Notes: generated from the letters alone by a model not told the origin. 15,746 bases of DNA from Paracoccaceae bacterium (GCA_007123625.1 SKKS01000009.1:1-15746), one strand, 5' to 3'; shown: positions 6,898 to 14,453, counted from the stretch's first letter. Numbers and translations: made by a program.

Positions 6898-7986
6898 TCA
6901 GGCCAGTGGCACCACGCAGTCACAGATCCGCAGGCGCACCTTTTCGCCCACACCGATGGTCGCGCCGGGGCCCGAGATCACGAGCATGCAGCGCTCGCCT
7001 TCCTGCACCCAGTAAAGTTGATCATGCCCGCGAAACTCGCGCCCCACGACCGAGGCCGGGCCATCCGGGTCGGGTTCCAGCATGATCTGCTCCGGCCGTA
7101 CCGCCAGGTTGACCGCGCCGTTGGCCGCCCGCGACAGCGGAAGCGTACCAAAGGCCGTGTCCACACGCATGCCGTTGGCAGTGCCGCGAAGGATGTTCGA
7201 CCGGCCCAGAAACGACGCCACAAAAGCCGACACGGGGTTACGATAGATCTCGTCCGGGGTGCCGATCTGGACCACGCGCCCGGCCTCCATCACCGCGATC
7301 CGGTCGGCGATGGCCAGCGCTTCCTCCTGGTCGTGGGTGACGAGAATCCCTGCCGAGCCTGAGGACTTAAGCAGTTTGCGCACTTCTTGCCGGGTTTCTA
7401 CGCGCATGGCCGCGTCGAGGTTCGAGAATGGCTCGTCCATCAGCACCAGCGGCGGGGCGACAGCCAGCGTACGCGCCAGCGCCACGCGCTGCTGCTGGCC
7501 GCCGGAAAGTTCATGCGGCTTGCGGGTTTCAAGCCCGCTCAGCCCCACAAGGCGCAGCATTTCCCGGGCGCGGTCATCGGCCTGGGAGCGGGGCAGCTTG
7601 CGCAGTCCGAAGCGGACGTTGTCCAGCACGTTCAGGTGCGGAAACAGCGCATAATCCTGAAACACGAAGCCAATGCCGCGCGCTTCGGGGGGGAGGTGGG
7701 TGATGTCGCGCCCGCGCAGCGTTATGGTGCCCTCGTCCGGGACTTCGAACCCGCCGATCATGCGTAAGGTTGTGGTCTTGCCACAGCCGGACGGGCCAAG
7801 AAGCGCCAGCATCTCGCCCTCGCCCAGCGCAAAACCGACGCGTTCCACGGCGGCGACTTCTCCGTGGGGAAATCGTTTGCGCAGGCGCGCGACCTCGAGC
7901 AGCACTTTGGCGGGCCGGGGGCGAAAGCCCAGCGGCGTCGCTTCGGCCGGCATCTTGAAGGACATGCTTTTGGGCAGGCTGTTCAT
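6898..7986 (-). CDS. fbpC: ferric iron ABC transporter, ATP-binding protein
   Basis: A 362-residue ATPase of the FbpC/AfuC type in the Fe3+ importer. Motifs: Walker A GPSGCGKT (64-71), Q-loop Q110, signature LSGGQ (160-164), Walker B VLMDE (181-185) and switch H218 (LVTHDQEEAL). Residues from about 260 to the end are the beta-rich TOBE-like regulatory domain, containing NLAVRPEQI. The start at 7986 is supported by GAGG seven bases upstream. The first 25 residues are poorly conserved-looking, and a later Met is possible. It is the last gene of a minus-strand operon, 16 bp after the permease stop. By motif alone the substrate could be another small anion or polyamine; the binding protein with a Tyr pair makes iron the best call. 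Confidence 0.9.
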   Translation of the reverse strand: MNSLPKSMSFKMPAEATPLGFRPRPAKVLLEVARLRKRFPHGEVAAVERVGFALGEGEMLALLGPSGCGKTTTLRMIGGFEVPDEGTITLRGRDITHLPPEARGIGFVFQDYALFPHLNVLDNVRFGLRKLPRSQADDRAREMLRLVGLSGLETRKPHELSGGQQQRVALARTLAVAPPLVLMDEPFSNLDAAMRVETRQEVRKLLKSSGSAGILVTHDQEEALAIADRIAVMEAGRVVQIGTPDEIYRNPVSAFVASFLGRSNILRGTANGMRVDTAFGTLPLSRAANGAVNLAVRPEQIMLEPDPDGPASVVGREFRGHDQLYWVQEGERCMLVISGPGATIGVGEKVRLRICDCVVPLA

Positions 7987-8002
7987 GAAACCTCAGGGTT
8001 TG

Positions 8003-9598
8003 TCAGGTCTTCTTGTCATGCCTCAGAACGAAGCCCACGAAAAGGGCAGAGAATACCATGATCGCTGCGGCATAGGGCGCGGCTTCCATCAGCATCCCTT
8101 CGGACGTGCGCGAGAACATGGTGATCGACAGCGGCCGGAACCCGGTGGGCGCCAGCAGGAACGCAATTGGCAACTCCTTCATTGCGATTACGAAGACCAG
8201 CACCATGCCCGCAACGACGCCGGGGCGGATCGTCGGCAAGGTGACCCGGGCAAAGACGGAAAATGGCCCGTGCCCCAGCGCGCGGGCAGATTCCTCGACC
8301 GATGGCCGCGCCTGATAGAGCGCCGAGCGAATCGGCCCCAGGGCGAGCGCCAGGAAGCTGAGCGCATAGACCGTGACCAGAAGGACCTGTGTCTGGTACA
8401 GGAACCGCGCCCCGTGGAGCGAGAAGAACACAAAGGCCAGCGCGAAGGCCAGCGCAGGCACGGCGTAGCCGACGAACGCCAGCCGGTTGATAAAGGTCGA
8501 GAGCGGCGAGGGGTAGCGCACCGCCAGTACCGCGACCGGCAGCGCCATAGCCGCCGCCATCAGCGCCGCCGGGGCCGCCACCGACAGCGATTGTGAAAAC
8601 GCGCGGAACAGCGCGGGCAGAACAGCGGGCAGATCATCCAGCCGCATCATCCAGAAGCTGAGCACAGCGACGGGCAACCCGATCGAGGCCAGCACAACCA
8701 GCCCCACGATGCCCCAGCCCAGCGCCTGCCCCATCGGCGACAGATGCAGGCGGCGGCGTTCCGTCCCCGCGCCCGATCCGATCCGCGCAAAATGCGCCCC
8801 TTCGCGCAAGCGGCTTTCCCACCACACCACCGACAGCGCCATCGCGATCAGCATCAGCGCCAGCCAGGCCGCATAAACGCGGTCGAACATGGCGGAATAC
8901 TGAAGATAGATGGCGTAGCTGAACACCTCGTACCGCATCAATGCCACAGCGCCGAAATCGCCGATCACATAAAGGCCGACGACCAGCCAGCCCGCCATCA
9001 GCGCGGGCATCAGATGCGGCAGGGTGACGCGGAAAAACACCTCGCGCGGAGTGGCGCCAAGGGCGCGGGCGGCCTCCTCGAGCGACTGGTCCAGCCCGGC
9101 AAAGGCCGCGCGCAGGTTGAGGTAGATGTAGGGAAAGGTATACAGCGACAGGGCGATGGTCGCCCCCGAAAGCCCCTGAAGGCGCGGGATGGTGAAGCCA
9201 AACACCTGGTTCATGAAGCCGAAATTGCCCGACAGGCCGATCAGCGCATAGGCCATCACATACCCGGGCGTGGCCAGCGGGATCACCGACAGGATATTGA
9301 CCAGCCGCCGCCCGCGCAGGTTGGTGCGGCTGACCAGCCAGGCCAGCGGCAGCGCCATCGCGGTGGCCATCGCCAGCGTGCACGCCACCAGCAACAGCGT
9401 GTTGACCAGCAGTTGCAGGGTGCGGGGGCGCGTGAACATGTCGATCACGGTCGCCATGTCGGCCTGTGCCGCGCGCATCACCAGCCAGACCAGCGGCAAC
9501 ACCATCAGACCCCCGATCAAAAGACCGAGGGCCGAGAAGATCACGCGGGCCCGTGGCATGCGCCACAGGCCCGGTGGTATGGTGATGCTCAGGCTCAA
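8003..9598 (-). CDS. fbpB: ferric iron ABC transporter, fused permease
   Basis: A 531-residue inner-membrane permease made of two homologous halves, as in FbpB. Each half carries an EAA loop that contacts the ATPase: EEAARALGATPREVFFRVTL near residue 195 and EESARALGHGPFSVFARVTL near residue 450. About twelve membrane segments can be picked out. The best start is TTG at 9598, whose bases overlap the binding-protein stop (TTGA). This gives strict coupling but only a weak ribosome-binding site. The next Met, at 9559, would remove 13 residues before the first helix and is a real alternative. It sits between fbpA and fbpC with the order typical of the family. Confidence 0.9.
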   Translation of the reverse strand: MSLSITIPPGLWRMPRARVIFSALGLLIGGLMVLPLVWLVMRAAQADMATVIDMFTRPRTLQLLVNTLLLVACTLAMATAMALPLAWLVSRTNLRGRRLVNILSVIPLATPGYVMAYALIGLSGNFGFMNQVFGFTIPRLQGLSGATIALSLYTFPYIYLNLRAAFAGLDQSLEEAARALGATPREVFFRVTLPHLMPALMAGWLVVGLYVIGDFGAVALMRYEVFSYAIYLQYSAMFDRVYAAWLALMLIAMALSVVWWESRLREGAHFARIGSGAGTERRRLHLSPMGQALGWGIVGLVVLASIGLPVAVLSFWMMRLDDLPAVLPALFRAFSQSLSVAAPAALMAAAMALPVAVLAVRYPSPLSTFINRLAFVGYAVPALAFALAFVFFSLHGARFLYQTQVLLVTVYALSFLALALGPIRSALYQARPSVEESARALGHGPFSVFARVTLPTIRPGVVAGMVLVFVIAMKELPIAFLLAPTGFRPLSITMFSRTSEGMLMEAAPYAAAIMVFSALFVGFVLRHDKKT

Positions 9599-10581
9599 AT
9601 CAGGCCGACTTCGCGCAGCATTTCCAGCGTGCCTTCCAGATCGCCGATGGTGTTGAGGTCCACTTCTGGCGCAACACGCATCACATCGTCAATGTTGATA
9701 TCCTGGCGGGTGACAATGGTGCCTGGAACGATGGGGAACTCGGACACTTCGCCGGTGAAATACTGCTGCGCAGCGGGCGAGAGCAGGAATTCGATGAAGG
9801 CGTGCGCTTCGTCCTGGTGGTTCGAGCTGTTCAGGACACCCATGCCAGCAACCAGCAGAAGGTTGCCGATATCTCCTTCGTTGGTGAACAGCGTCTGGGT
9901 GACCGGGAAGTCGGCGTCACGGTTCAGGAAGCGGCTGAGATAGTAGTTGTTTGTCAGGCCGATATCGGCCTCGCCATCGCCGATGGCCTGGATCGCAGCG
10001 GTGTTGTTGCGCACGGCGACGGGTTCGTTGGCGGCGATCCCTTCAAGCCACTCGCGGGTGGTGTCGTCGCCATGAACGACACGCATGGCGGTGACATGGG
10101 CGAGGAAGGACCCGTTGGTGGCAGGCAAGGCGATGCGGCCTTTCCATTTCGGATCGGTCAGATCGAAGATCGAGGCGGGGAGGTCATCTTCGGCGACGCG
10201 CTCGGTCGAATAGGCCACGACCCGACCTCGCCCCGACGTGGCGACCCAGCGGTTGTCGCTGTCGCGGTAGGCGGCGGGCACATTGGCGACCAGTTCCTCG
10301 GGGAGCGGCGCGAACAAGCCAACGACCGCGCCCAGCGCCGCGGCATCCTGCGCCCAGTAGAGGTCGGCCGGCGATGCGTCGCCCTCTTCCTGCAGCAGCA
10401 CGGCCAGTTCGGCGGTGCCGGCGTAGCGGACGTTTACGGTGATGCCGGTCTGGGCGGTGAAGGCGTCGATGATCGGGGCGACCAGCGGCTCGCCACGGCC
10501 GGAATAGAGCGTCAGATCAGCCAGTGTAGGGGTCGCGGTAAAGGCGGCCAGCGCAAAGACGGAAGTGCGAAGAAAGCCCAT
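9595..10581 (-). CDS. fbpA: periplasmic ferric iron-binding protein
   Basis: A 328-residue solute-binding protein of the FbpA/AfuA type. A Sec signal peptide is cleaved probably after A21 (TPTLA-DLTLYSG). The mature protein begins with the LTLYSGRGE strand typical of the family, and the adjacent tyrosines Y213-Y214 (NNYYLSR) are the classic Fe3+ ligands. The lower half contains DLYWAQDAAALG and GRIALP segments also seen in relatives. The start at 10581 is clear from AAAGGAG just upstream; an earlier in-frame ATG at 10674 would put 31 non-signal-like residues before it and is rejected. It is first in fbpABC. The leader holds an IscR-like element, consistent with iron-dependent control. Confidence 0.93.
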   Translation of the reverse strand: MGFLRTSVFALAAFTATPTLADLTLYSGRGEPLVAPIIDAFTAQTGITVNVRYAGTAELAVLLQEEGDASPADLYWAQDAAALGAVVGLFAPLPEELVANVPAAYRDSDNRWVATSGRGRVVAYSTERVAEDDLPASIFDLTDPKWKGRIALPATNGSFLAHVTAMRVVHGDDTTREWLEGIAANEPVAVRNNTAAIQAIGDGEADIGLTNNYYLSRFLNRDADFPVTQTLFTNEGDIGNLLLVAGMGVLNSSNHQDEAHAFIEFLLSPAAQQYFTGEVSEFPIVPGTIVTRQDINIDDVMRVAPEVDLNTIGDLEGTLEMLREVGLI

Positions 10582-10697
10582 GGTGTCTCCTTTGGGGACA
10601 GGTTTCAGGTCCTTGCAGGAACAGGATCCCGGTACCGCGTCGAACGCGCTTCCCTTGCGCAGGTGTCTGCTCAATTCCCAACGGAGACTGCGCTACA

Positions 10698-10722
10698 ATA
10701 CCCGACTTGTTTCGTCAAGTAA
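10698..10722 (-). promoter_or_regulatory. candidate IscR-type operator over the fbpABC promoter
   Basis: This 25-bp element fits the spacing of the E. coli IscR type-1 consensus, with half-sites ATASYYGACT and AGTCRRSTAT separated by five bases. On the plus strand the left half is ATACCCGACT, a perfect match. The right half CGTCAAGTAA has two mismatches and the spacer two more, giving 21 of 25. The core is an inverted repeat ACTTG-N6-CAAGT (10705-10709, 10716-10720). On the minus strand it contains TTGACG (10713-10718), a plausible -35 for fbpA; no clear -10 follows, the nearest at 17-bp spacing being TAGCGC. Binding here would block transcription. Rhodobacterales use an IscR homologue for iron control, but the match to its own motif is untested. 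Confidence 0.5.
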
Positions 10723-10803
10723 TATCGCGCGGCGAAAATGACGGGTCCTGCAGGGCGCAGGCTGGGCGCGCGGCGCAAGGGGGGGCTCCCGCCCGTCCTT
10801 GCT

Positions 10804-10820
10804 GCGACGCGATGCGTCGC
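10804..10820. repeat. perfect palindrome, 7-bp arms
   Basis: Arms GCGACGC (10804-10810) and GCGTCGC (10814-10820) flank a GAT loop. It is not followed by a T-run on either strand, so it is not a simple terminator. Together with the palindrome at 10843 it resembles a dispersed intergenic repeat of the REP kind. Confidence 0.6.
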
Positions 10821-10842
10821 GGCGCGTCCCGTTGGGCCGGGC

Positions 10843-10862
10843 GGCGCGGGCAAGCCCGCGCC
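10843..10862. repeat. perfect palindrome, 9-bp arms
   Basis: Arms GGCGCGGGC (10843-10851) and GCCCGCGCC (10854-10862) are separated by AA on the plus strand (TT on the minus). The hairpin would be very stable. There is no T-run, so a rho-independent terminator is unlikely; mRNA 3'-end protection of the PAS transcript or a dispersed repeat is more plausible. Confidence 0.65.
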
Positions 10863-11013
10863 GATCCTGTCGCGAAGGCGTCATGGGCTTTCGTGGAGGG
10901 GATAGAAACCCTCAACGTCCTGTTTTGGCGAAATCTCAAGCGGAAAGCAGACGGTCGGTGCTTTATGGCGCTGCATTCGCACGTCGGTACGCAGCGATTC
11001 AGGCGCTTTTTGG

Positions 11014-11039
11014 GCTCGGGCCCGCAGCTCAGGCCCGCA
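11014..11039. repeat. 13-bp tandem duplication at the PAS gene stop codon
   Basis: Two adjacent copies, GCTCGGGCCCGCA (11014-11026) and GCTCAGGCCCGCA (11027-11039), differ by one base. On the minus strand the copy inside the gene provides the TGA stop, whereas the other copy has CGA at the equivalent place. Reading through would reach another stop within about ten codons. Confidence 0.75.
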
Positions 11040-12852
11040 GTGTCGACCGGCTGCTCAAATGGCGCACGCGCCCGGTGCGGGGGGATCTGGAACTCTCGGA
11101 AAGGACGATAGGCGCTCGCACGCTATCAGGCGTTTGTGCCGTGGCCTTGGCATCCGCACTGTGCAGGCTTTGGGCGTCGGTCCGTGCGAGGAGTTCGCGA
11201 TGCGCCGCATGCGCGTTCTGTCGGGCGTTATCTGCAGCGATCTGGGGCGCTGCGACCGGGGCGGCGGTGTCGGCGTGGACGGGGAGCGGTTGCGCTGCGG
11301 CCTGCGCGAAGGTGACGAGTGTGTTGCCGCCGTCCAGCCGCGCGGTCCGCAAGTCGAGTATCTGGCCGTTGCGCATGACCACCGATCCGGAAACGGGTTC
11401 GGCGCTGCTGCGGCTGTGGGCCAGTTGCGAGAGCGATGCCCAGACGGGTCCAGGGTGACAGGCCGTGCACCAGATTTCCAGGGCACCGTGCAGGTTCACG
11501 CGCCCGGCCACATCCGCCGGGTCGGTGCCCCAGAGTCGGTGATAGGCGGCGTTGGCGAAGGTCAGTGTGCCCTGCGCCGAGAACACCGCCATTGCGTCGG
11601 ACAGCGTGTCGATCACGGCCTGCGCAGTGTCGATCTGCGCGCGGAAACTGCGGGTCAGGGTGATTTCGTGGGTCACGTCCTCGAACAGGAAGGCAATTCC
11701 GCCGCCCGGGTGCGGGCGCCCGGTGACGTGCAGGACCTGTCCGGACGGAAGGTGCCATTCCTCGTGATAGGCGCCGGAAAGCGCGGCGCGTTCCATTGCC
11801 AGCAGGGCGCTGCGCCAGCTGCGGTAGTCGGCGGGTTCGGGGAGCATGCGGCATTCGCGCAAGGCATGGAGCAACTGGTCGAACGAGGGCCTGGCGGCAA
11901 GGAACTCGACCGAAAGGCCGGTCATGTCCACAAGGGCCGGGTTGAAGATCTGCAGCGCGCGGGCTTCGTCGAAGACCGCCAGCCCGACAGCGTGTGTGGC
12001 AAAGGCGCCGGCAAGGGTCTGGACCAGATCACTGCGCGCCTGTTCCGAGTGTGTAACAGTGTCTGCGGGGAGCGCGAAATGCAGGCTTCCGTCGCGTTGT
12101 GGCACGCAGCTGCGGTCGAACCAGCGGGCGGGCGCGGGGCCGTCGATCTGCTGTCGCGGCGTGTCTTTTACCGCTTGGGCCGAGAACAGGGGCGGTAGCG
12201 GCCACCCGACCAGCCCCGGCCCGCGGGCGGCAAGGTCGAGATAGCTGCTGTTGGCCCAGACCACGGCACCGTCACTGTCTTCGCGCCAGATCAGGACGGG
12301 CGCATGCCCGAGCGCGTCGCGCAGGCTGTGCAATTCGCTCTGCAAGGCATCATAGCTCAGCCGGTCGATCAGCAGGCAGCTGCCTTCGGCGCGGGTGTCG
12401 GTGATCTGCAGATGGGCCAGCCCGCCGCGCCAGTGCGCGATGAGTTCGAACCCGGACCCGTCACAGGCGGTCAGAGTGATGCACCCGCGCGCGGCAAGCT
12501 GCGCAAGGTCGCAGCGCAGCGTAGGGAAGTGTGGCGCAAGGGCCAGAAGTATGCAGTCCAGGTCGTCCGCAATCGAGTTGTCGCCTGCAGTGTTGCAGCG
12601 CGTGGCGCACGCACTCTGCGCGGCGCGCGCGGCGTCGCTGAAGCGCTGCCCGTCGGCGTTGCTGTCGACAAGCAACCGGTCGTCGAACACCAGAATTACC
12701 TGTCCGGTCGCTTCGGCGACCGGGGCGTGAGCACGCCGCGCCCGCCCGGCACCCGGCCCGCTACCACGCGCCTGGACGAACAGAAGGGCCGCCACCGCTG
12801 CCAGCACGGATGTCGAAACCACGATGATGGCAAGGCCAAGAGAGGCGGGCAT
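11029..12852 (-). CDS. membrane-anchored multi-PAS protein lacking a kinase domain
   Basis: A 607-residue protein with one N-terminal membrane segment (about 5-27), followed by Arg-rich sequence that should keep the rest in the cytoplasm. A first domain (about 48-165) contains LVFDD. PAS-like domains follow at about 185-265 (VLIWREDSDGAVVWANSSYLDLAA), 286-396 (GLAVFDEARALQIFNPALVDMTGL, ending LFEDVT) and 412-518 (AMAVFSAQGTLTFANAAYHRLWG). The PAS style matches DivL-like sensor kinases, but no HisKA or HATPase_c motif appears. Residues 519-607 are Ala/Gln/Ser/Arg-rich and look disordered. Cysteine is unusually frequent, with a CTACH motif at 462-466. The start has a GGAG site upstream. It lies between regB and fbpA on the same strand, about 105 bp after regB. 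Ligand and partner are unknown. Confidence 0.85.
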   Translation of the reverse strand: MPASLGLAIIVVSTSVLAAVAALLFVQARGSGPGAGRARRAHAPVAEATGQVILVFDDRLLVDSNADGQRFSDAARAAQSACATRCNTAGDNSIADDLDCILLALAPHFPTLRCDLAQLAARGCITLTACDGSGFELIAHWRGGLAHLQITDTRAEGSCLLIDRLSYDALQSELHSLRDALGHAPVLIWREDSDGAVVWANSSYLDLAARGPGLVGWPLPPLFSAQAVKDTPRQQIDGPAPARWFDRSCVPQRDGSLHFALPADTVTHSEQARSDLVQTLAGAFATHAVGLAVFDEARALQIFNPALVDMTGLSVEFLAARPSFDQLLHALRECRMLPEPADYRSWRSALLAMERAALSGAYHEEWHLPSGQVLHVTGRPHPGGGIAFLFEDVTHEITLTRSFRAQIDTAQAVIDTLSDAMAVFSAQGTLTFANAAYHRLWGTDPADVAGRVNLHGALEIWCTACHPGPVWASLSQLAHSRSSAEPVSGSVVMRNGQILDLRTARLDGGNTLVTFAQAAAQPLPVHADTAAPVAAPQIAADNARQNAHAAHRELLARTDAQSLHSADAKATAQTPDSVRAPIVLSESSRSPRTGRVRHLSSRSTLRA

Positions 12853-12896
12853 GCGGCGCTCCGGGGTGGGTACAGGTCGAATCGTTCCCCTCAGGT

Positions 12897-12913
12897 TTTA
12901 CCAAATTGGTTAA
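12897..12913 (-). promoter_or_regulatory. AT-rich imperfect inverted repeat upstream of the PAS gene
   Basis: On the minus strand TTAACCAA and TTGGTAAA flank a single T; the arms match at seven of eight positions. It lies about 45-60 bp before the PAS start in the only AT-rich patch of this region. The same patch offers TAAAAC as a weak -10 with TTAAGA 18 bp before it. It is a candidate operator or promoter; the regulator is unknown. Confidence 0.35.
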
Positions 12914-12957
12914 GCTGTTCTTAAAAACGTGCACCTGGCCGCGCCCGGGCCCCGGCG

Positions 12958-14358
12958 TCAGCCGTCGATCGGCTGGTTGGGACCAAGCGATCCGGTGTCC
13001 GTGGTTTCGATCTGCGGGCGCAACCAGGTCAGGATCACCTGCGCGCCGCAGGTTTCGGGCGGGTCGGGCACGGTGGCGCGCAGATCTGCGGGAAATGCGT
13101 CGCAGTTGCCGAATTCGAGCCGTGCGCCCGACCGTTCCAGCAGGGTCTTGGCGATGAACAGCCCCAGCCCCATGCCGTCATAGCCGGGCCGATCCGTGCG
13201 GGCACCCCGGCTGCGACGCGGTCGTACGAAGGGCTCGCCGATGCGGGGGATCACCTGCGAATCGAAGCCCTTGCCGTCATCGATGATGCGCAGCCGGATG
13301 ACGCGCGCGTCCCAGTCGGCGGCGACCCAGACGCGGGCCTGTGCGAAATCGACGGCGTTCTGGATCAGGTTGCGCAGGCCGTGGATCACCTCGGGGCGGC
13401 GCGCGATCACCGGCTGGCGGGGCGGATCACCGGCGCCGGGCTGCATCACGAAGACAATCGCGCGTCCGCGGTCGGCGTGGGGTTCGGCTGCCTCGCGCAG
13501 GATGGCCTCGATCGGGGCCTGGCGCAGTTGCTTGTCGTCCTTGCCCGCGCGCCCCATGGACCGCAGGATGTCGCGGCAGCGGTCGGCCTGTTGCCGGATC
13601 AGTTGCGCGTCTTCAAGCAGTTCCGGGCGATCACGCAATTCGCTGGCAAGTTCGGCGCTGACCAGCTTGATGGTCGCCAGCGGGGTGCCCAGTTCATGCG
13701 CGGCGGCGGCAACTACGCCCCCCAGGTCGGTCAGCTTCTGTTCGCGCTCCAGCGCCATTTGCGCGGCCAGCAGGGCATCGCCCATGGTTTCGATTTCCTG
13801 CGCGACCTGGCGGGCGTAAAAGGCCAGAAAGGTCACGCCGATCACGATGGCCAGCCAGAAGCCGAAGGCGAAAAGCTCGGGCACGCGCAGGATCGAGCCA
13901 TCGGCGAATCGCAGCGGCTCGTGCCAGAGCGCCAGCAGCGAGATCAGCCCCACCGCCATGACACCAAGGAACACCGTGCGCCGCAACGACAGGATCGAGG
14001 CCGAGATCGTCACCGGCGCCAGCATCAGCAGCGCGAACGGATTGTTCAGCCCCCCCGTCAGGTACAGCAGCACCGCCAGTTGTGCGATGTCGAACAGCAG
14101 CGTCAGCATGGCCTCGGTTTCCGACAGACGCTTGTTCTCGGGAAACAGGAAGGCCGCCATCAGGTTCGAGATAACCGACGCGCCCACCACCAGATAGGCC
14201 AGCCCGATGTTGAAGCCGAGCCCGAGGTAACGGTCGGCCACGGTCAGGGCCAGCAGCTGCCCCATGACCGCCATCCAACGCAACATGGTCAGCGTGCGCA
14301 GCCGGACCCACTGGCCCCGGTTCTCGCGAGAGGAAGGGCCGAGGCGGGGCCGGGTCAT
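12958..14358 (-). CDS. regB: redox-sensing histidine kinase RegB/PrrB
   Basis: A 466-residue membrane sensor kinase that phosphorylates RegA and controls respiratory, photosynthetic and fixation genes. About six membrane helices fill residues 25-182. GGLNNPF (102-108) is the conserved quinone-responsive loop. The H-box AAAAHELGTPLATIK carries phospho-acceptor H221. C261 in QADRCRDIL corresponds to the redox-active Cys265 of R. capsulatus (both H and C are offset by four). N-box (LIQNAVDFA), G1 (DDGKGFD) and G2 (GMGLGLFIA) are complete. It is transcribed divergently from senC-regA, the arrangement known in Rhodobacter. A TTGATG-N18-TACAAT promoter lies upstream. The start at 14358 has AGGAC seven bases before it. 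Confidence 0.96.
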   Translation of the reverse strand: MTRPRLGPSSRENRGQWVRLRTLTMLRWMAVMGQLLALTVADRYLGLGFNIGLAYLVVGASVISNLMAAFLFPENKRLSETEAMLTLLFDIAQLAVLLYLTGGLNNPFALLMLAPVTISASILSLRRTVFLGVMAVGLISLLALWHEPLRFADGSILRVPELFAFGFWLAIVIGVTFLAFYARQVAQEIETMGDALLAAQMALEREQKLTDLGGVVAAAAHELGTPLATIKLVSAELASELRDRPELLEDAQLIRQQADRCRDILRSMGRAGKDDKQLRQAPIEAILREAAEPHADRGRAIVFVMQPGAGDPPRQPVIARRPEVIHGLRNLIQNAVDFAQARVWVAADWDARVIRLRIIDDGKGFDSQVIPRIGEPFVRPRRSRGARTDRPGYDGMGLGLFIAKTLLERSGARLEFGNCDAFPADLRATVPDPPETCGAQVILTWLRPQIETTDTGSLGPNQPIDG

Positions 14359-14379
14359 GGTTGGGTCCTGTTGTCACAT

Positions 14380-14392
14380 GCGCTTGAGGCGC
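14380..14392. promoter_or_regulatory. inverted repeat at the predicted regB start site
   Basis: GCGC-TTGAG-GCGC covers the predicted transcription start of regB and is within the shared regB/senC region. RegA/PrrA sites are built from GCG and CGC half-sites with variable spacing, so this is a candidate autoregulatory site. The short arms and 65-ish percent G+C background make chance occurrence quite possible. Confidence 0.3.
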
Positions 14393-14393
14393 G

Positions 14394-14423
14394 ATTGTAA
14401 ATCGGCTTCTGCTGGGGCATCAA
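14394..14423 (-). promoter_or_regulatory. predicted sigma-70-type promoter of regB
   Basis: On the minus strand, -35 TTGATG (plus-strand 14418-14423) and -10 TACAAT (14394-14399) are 18 bp apart. The start site would fall near 14386, about 28 bp before the regB ATG. The -35 ends one base before the GTG at 14424, which argues against that GTG as the senC start. Confidence 0.6.
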
Positions 14424-14453
14424 GTGAGCGCTCGCAACCTTGGGGTTTGTCTG

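Larger units (their letters stand above)
10582..11028. other. gene-free region upstream of fbpA, palindrome-rich
   Basis: These 447 bp lie between the fbpA start and the stop of the PAS gene, both on the minus strand. The half next to fbpA holds the candidate operator at 10698-10722. The middle (about 10740-10865) is very GC-rich and contains two perfect palindromes. The part next to the PAS gene (about 10866-11013) is less GC-rich. I see no tRNA, no convincing coding frame and no kinase remnant on either strand. Short open frames here lack ribosome-binding sites. Confidence 0.6.

Noticed and set aside
8744..9943. Long plus-strand frame over the iron permease and binding protein
   Set aside because: Antisense to well-supported genes; composition dominated by Arg, Gln and His; no motif.
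10715..11028. Possible kinase remnant downstream of the PAS gene
   Set aside because: All three minus-strand frames were examined for H-box, N-box and glycine-box motifs; none is present.
10707..11458. Plus-strand frames in the region between fbpA and the PAS gene
   Set aside because: No ribosome-binding site, no conserved-looking protein features, overlap with palindromes and with the PAS gene antisense.
12920..12957. Intrinsic terminator after regB
   Set aside because: A T-run (TTTTT on the minus strand near 12923) exists, but the GC-rich sequence before it does not form a convincing adjacent stem.
13381..14400. Long plus-strand frame over regB
   Set aside because: Antisense to regB with all kinase boxes intact; repetitive Gln/His/Arg composition.
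14424..14453. GTG at 14424 as the senC start
   Set aside because: It adds ten residues before the membrane anchor and sits directly against the regB -35 element. The ATG at 14454 fits the family better.
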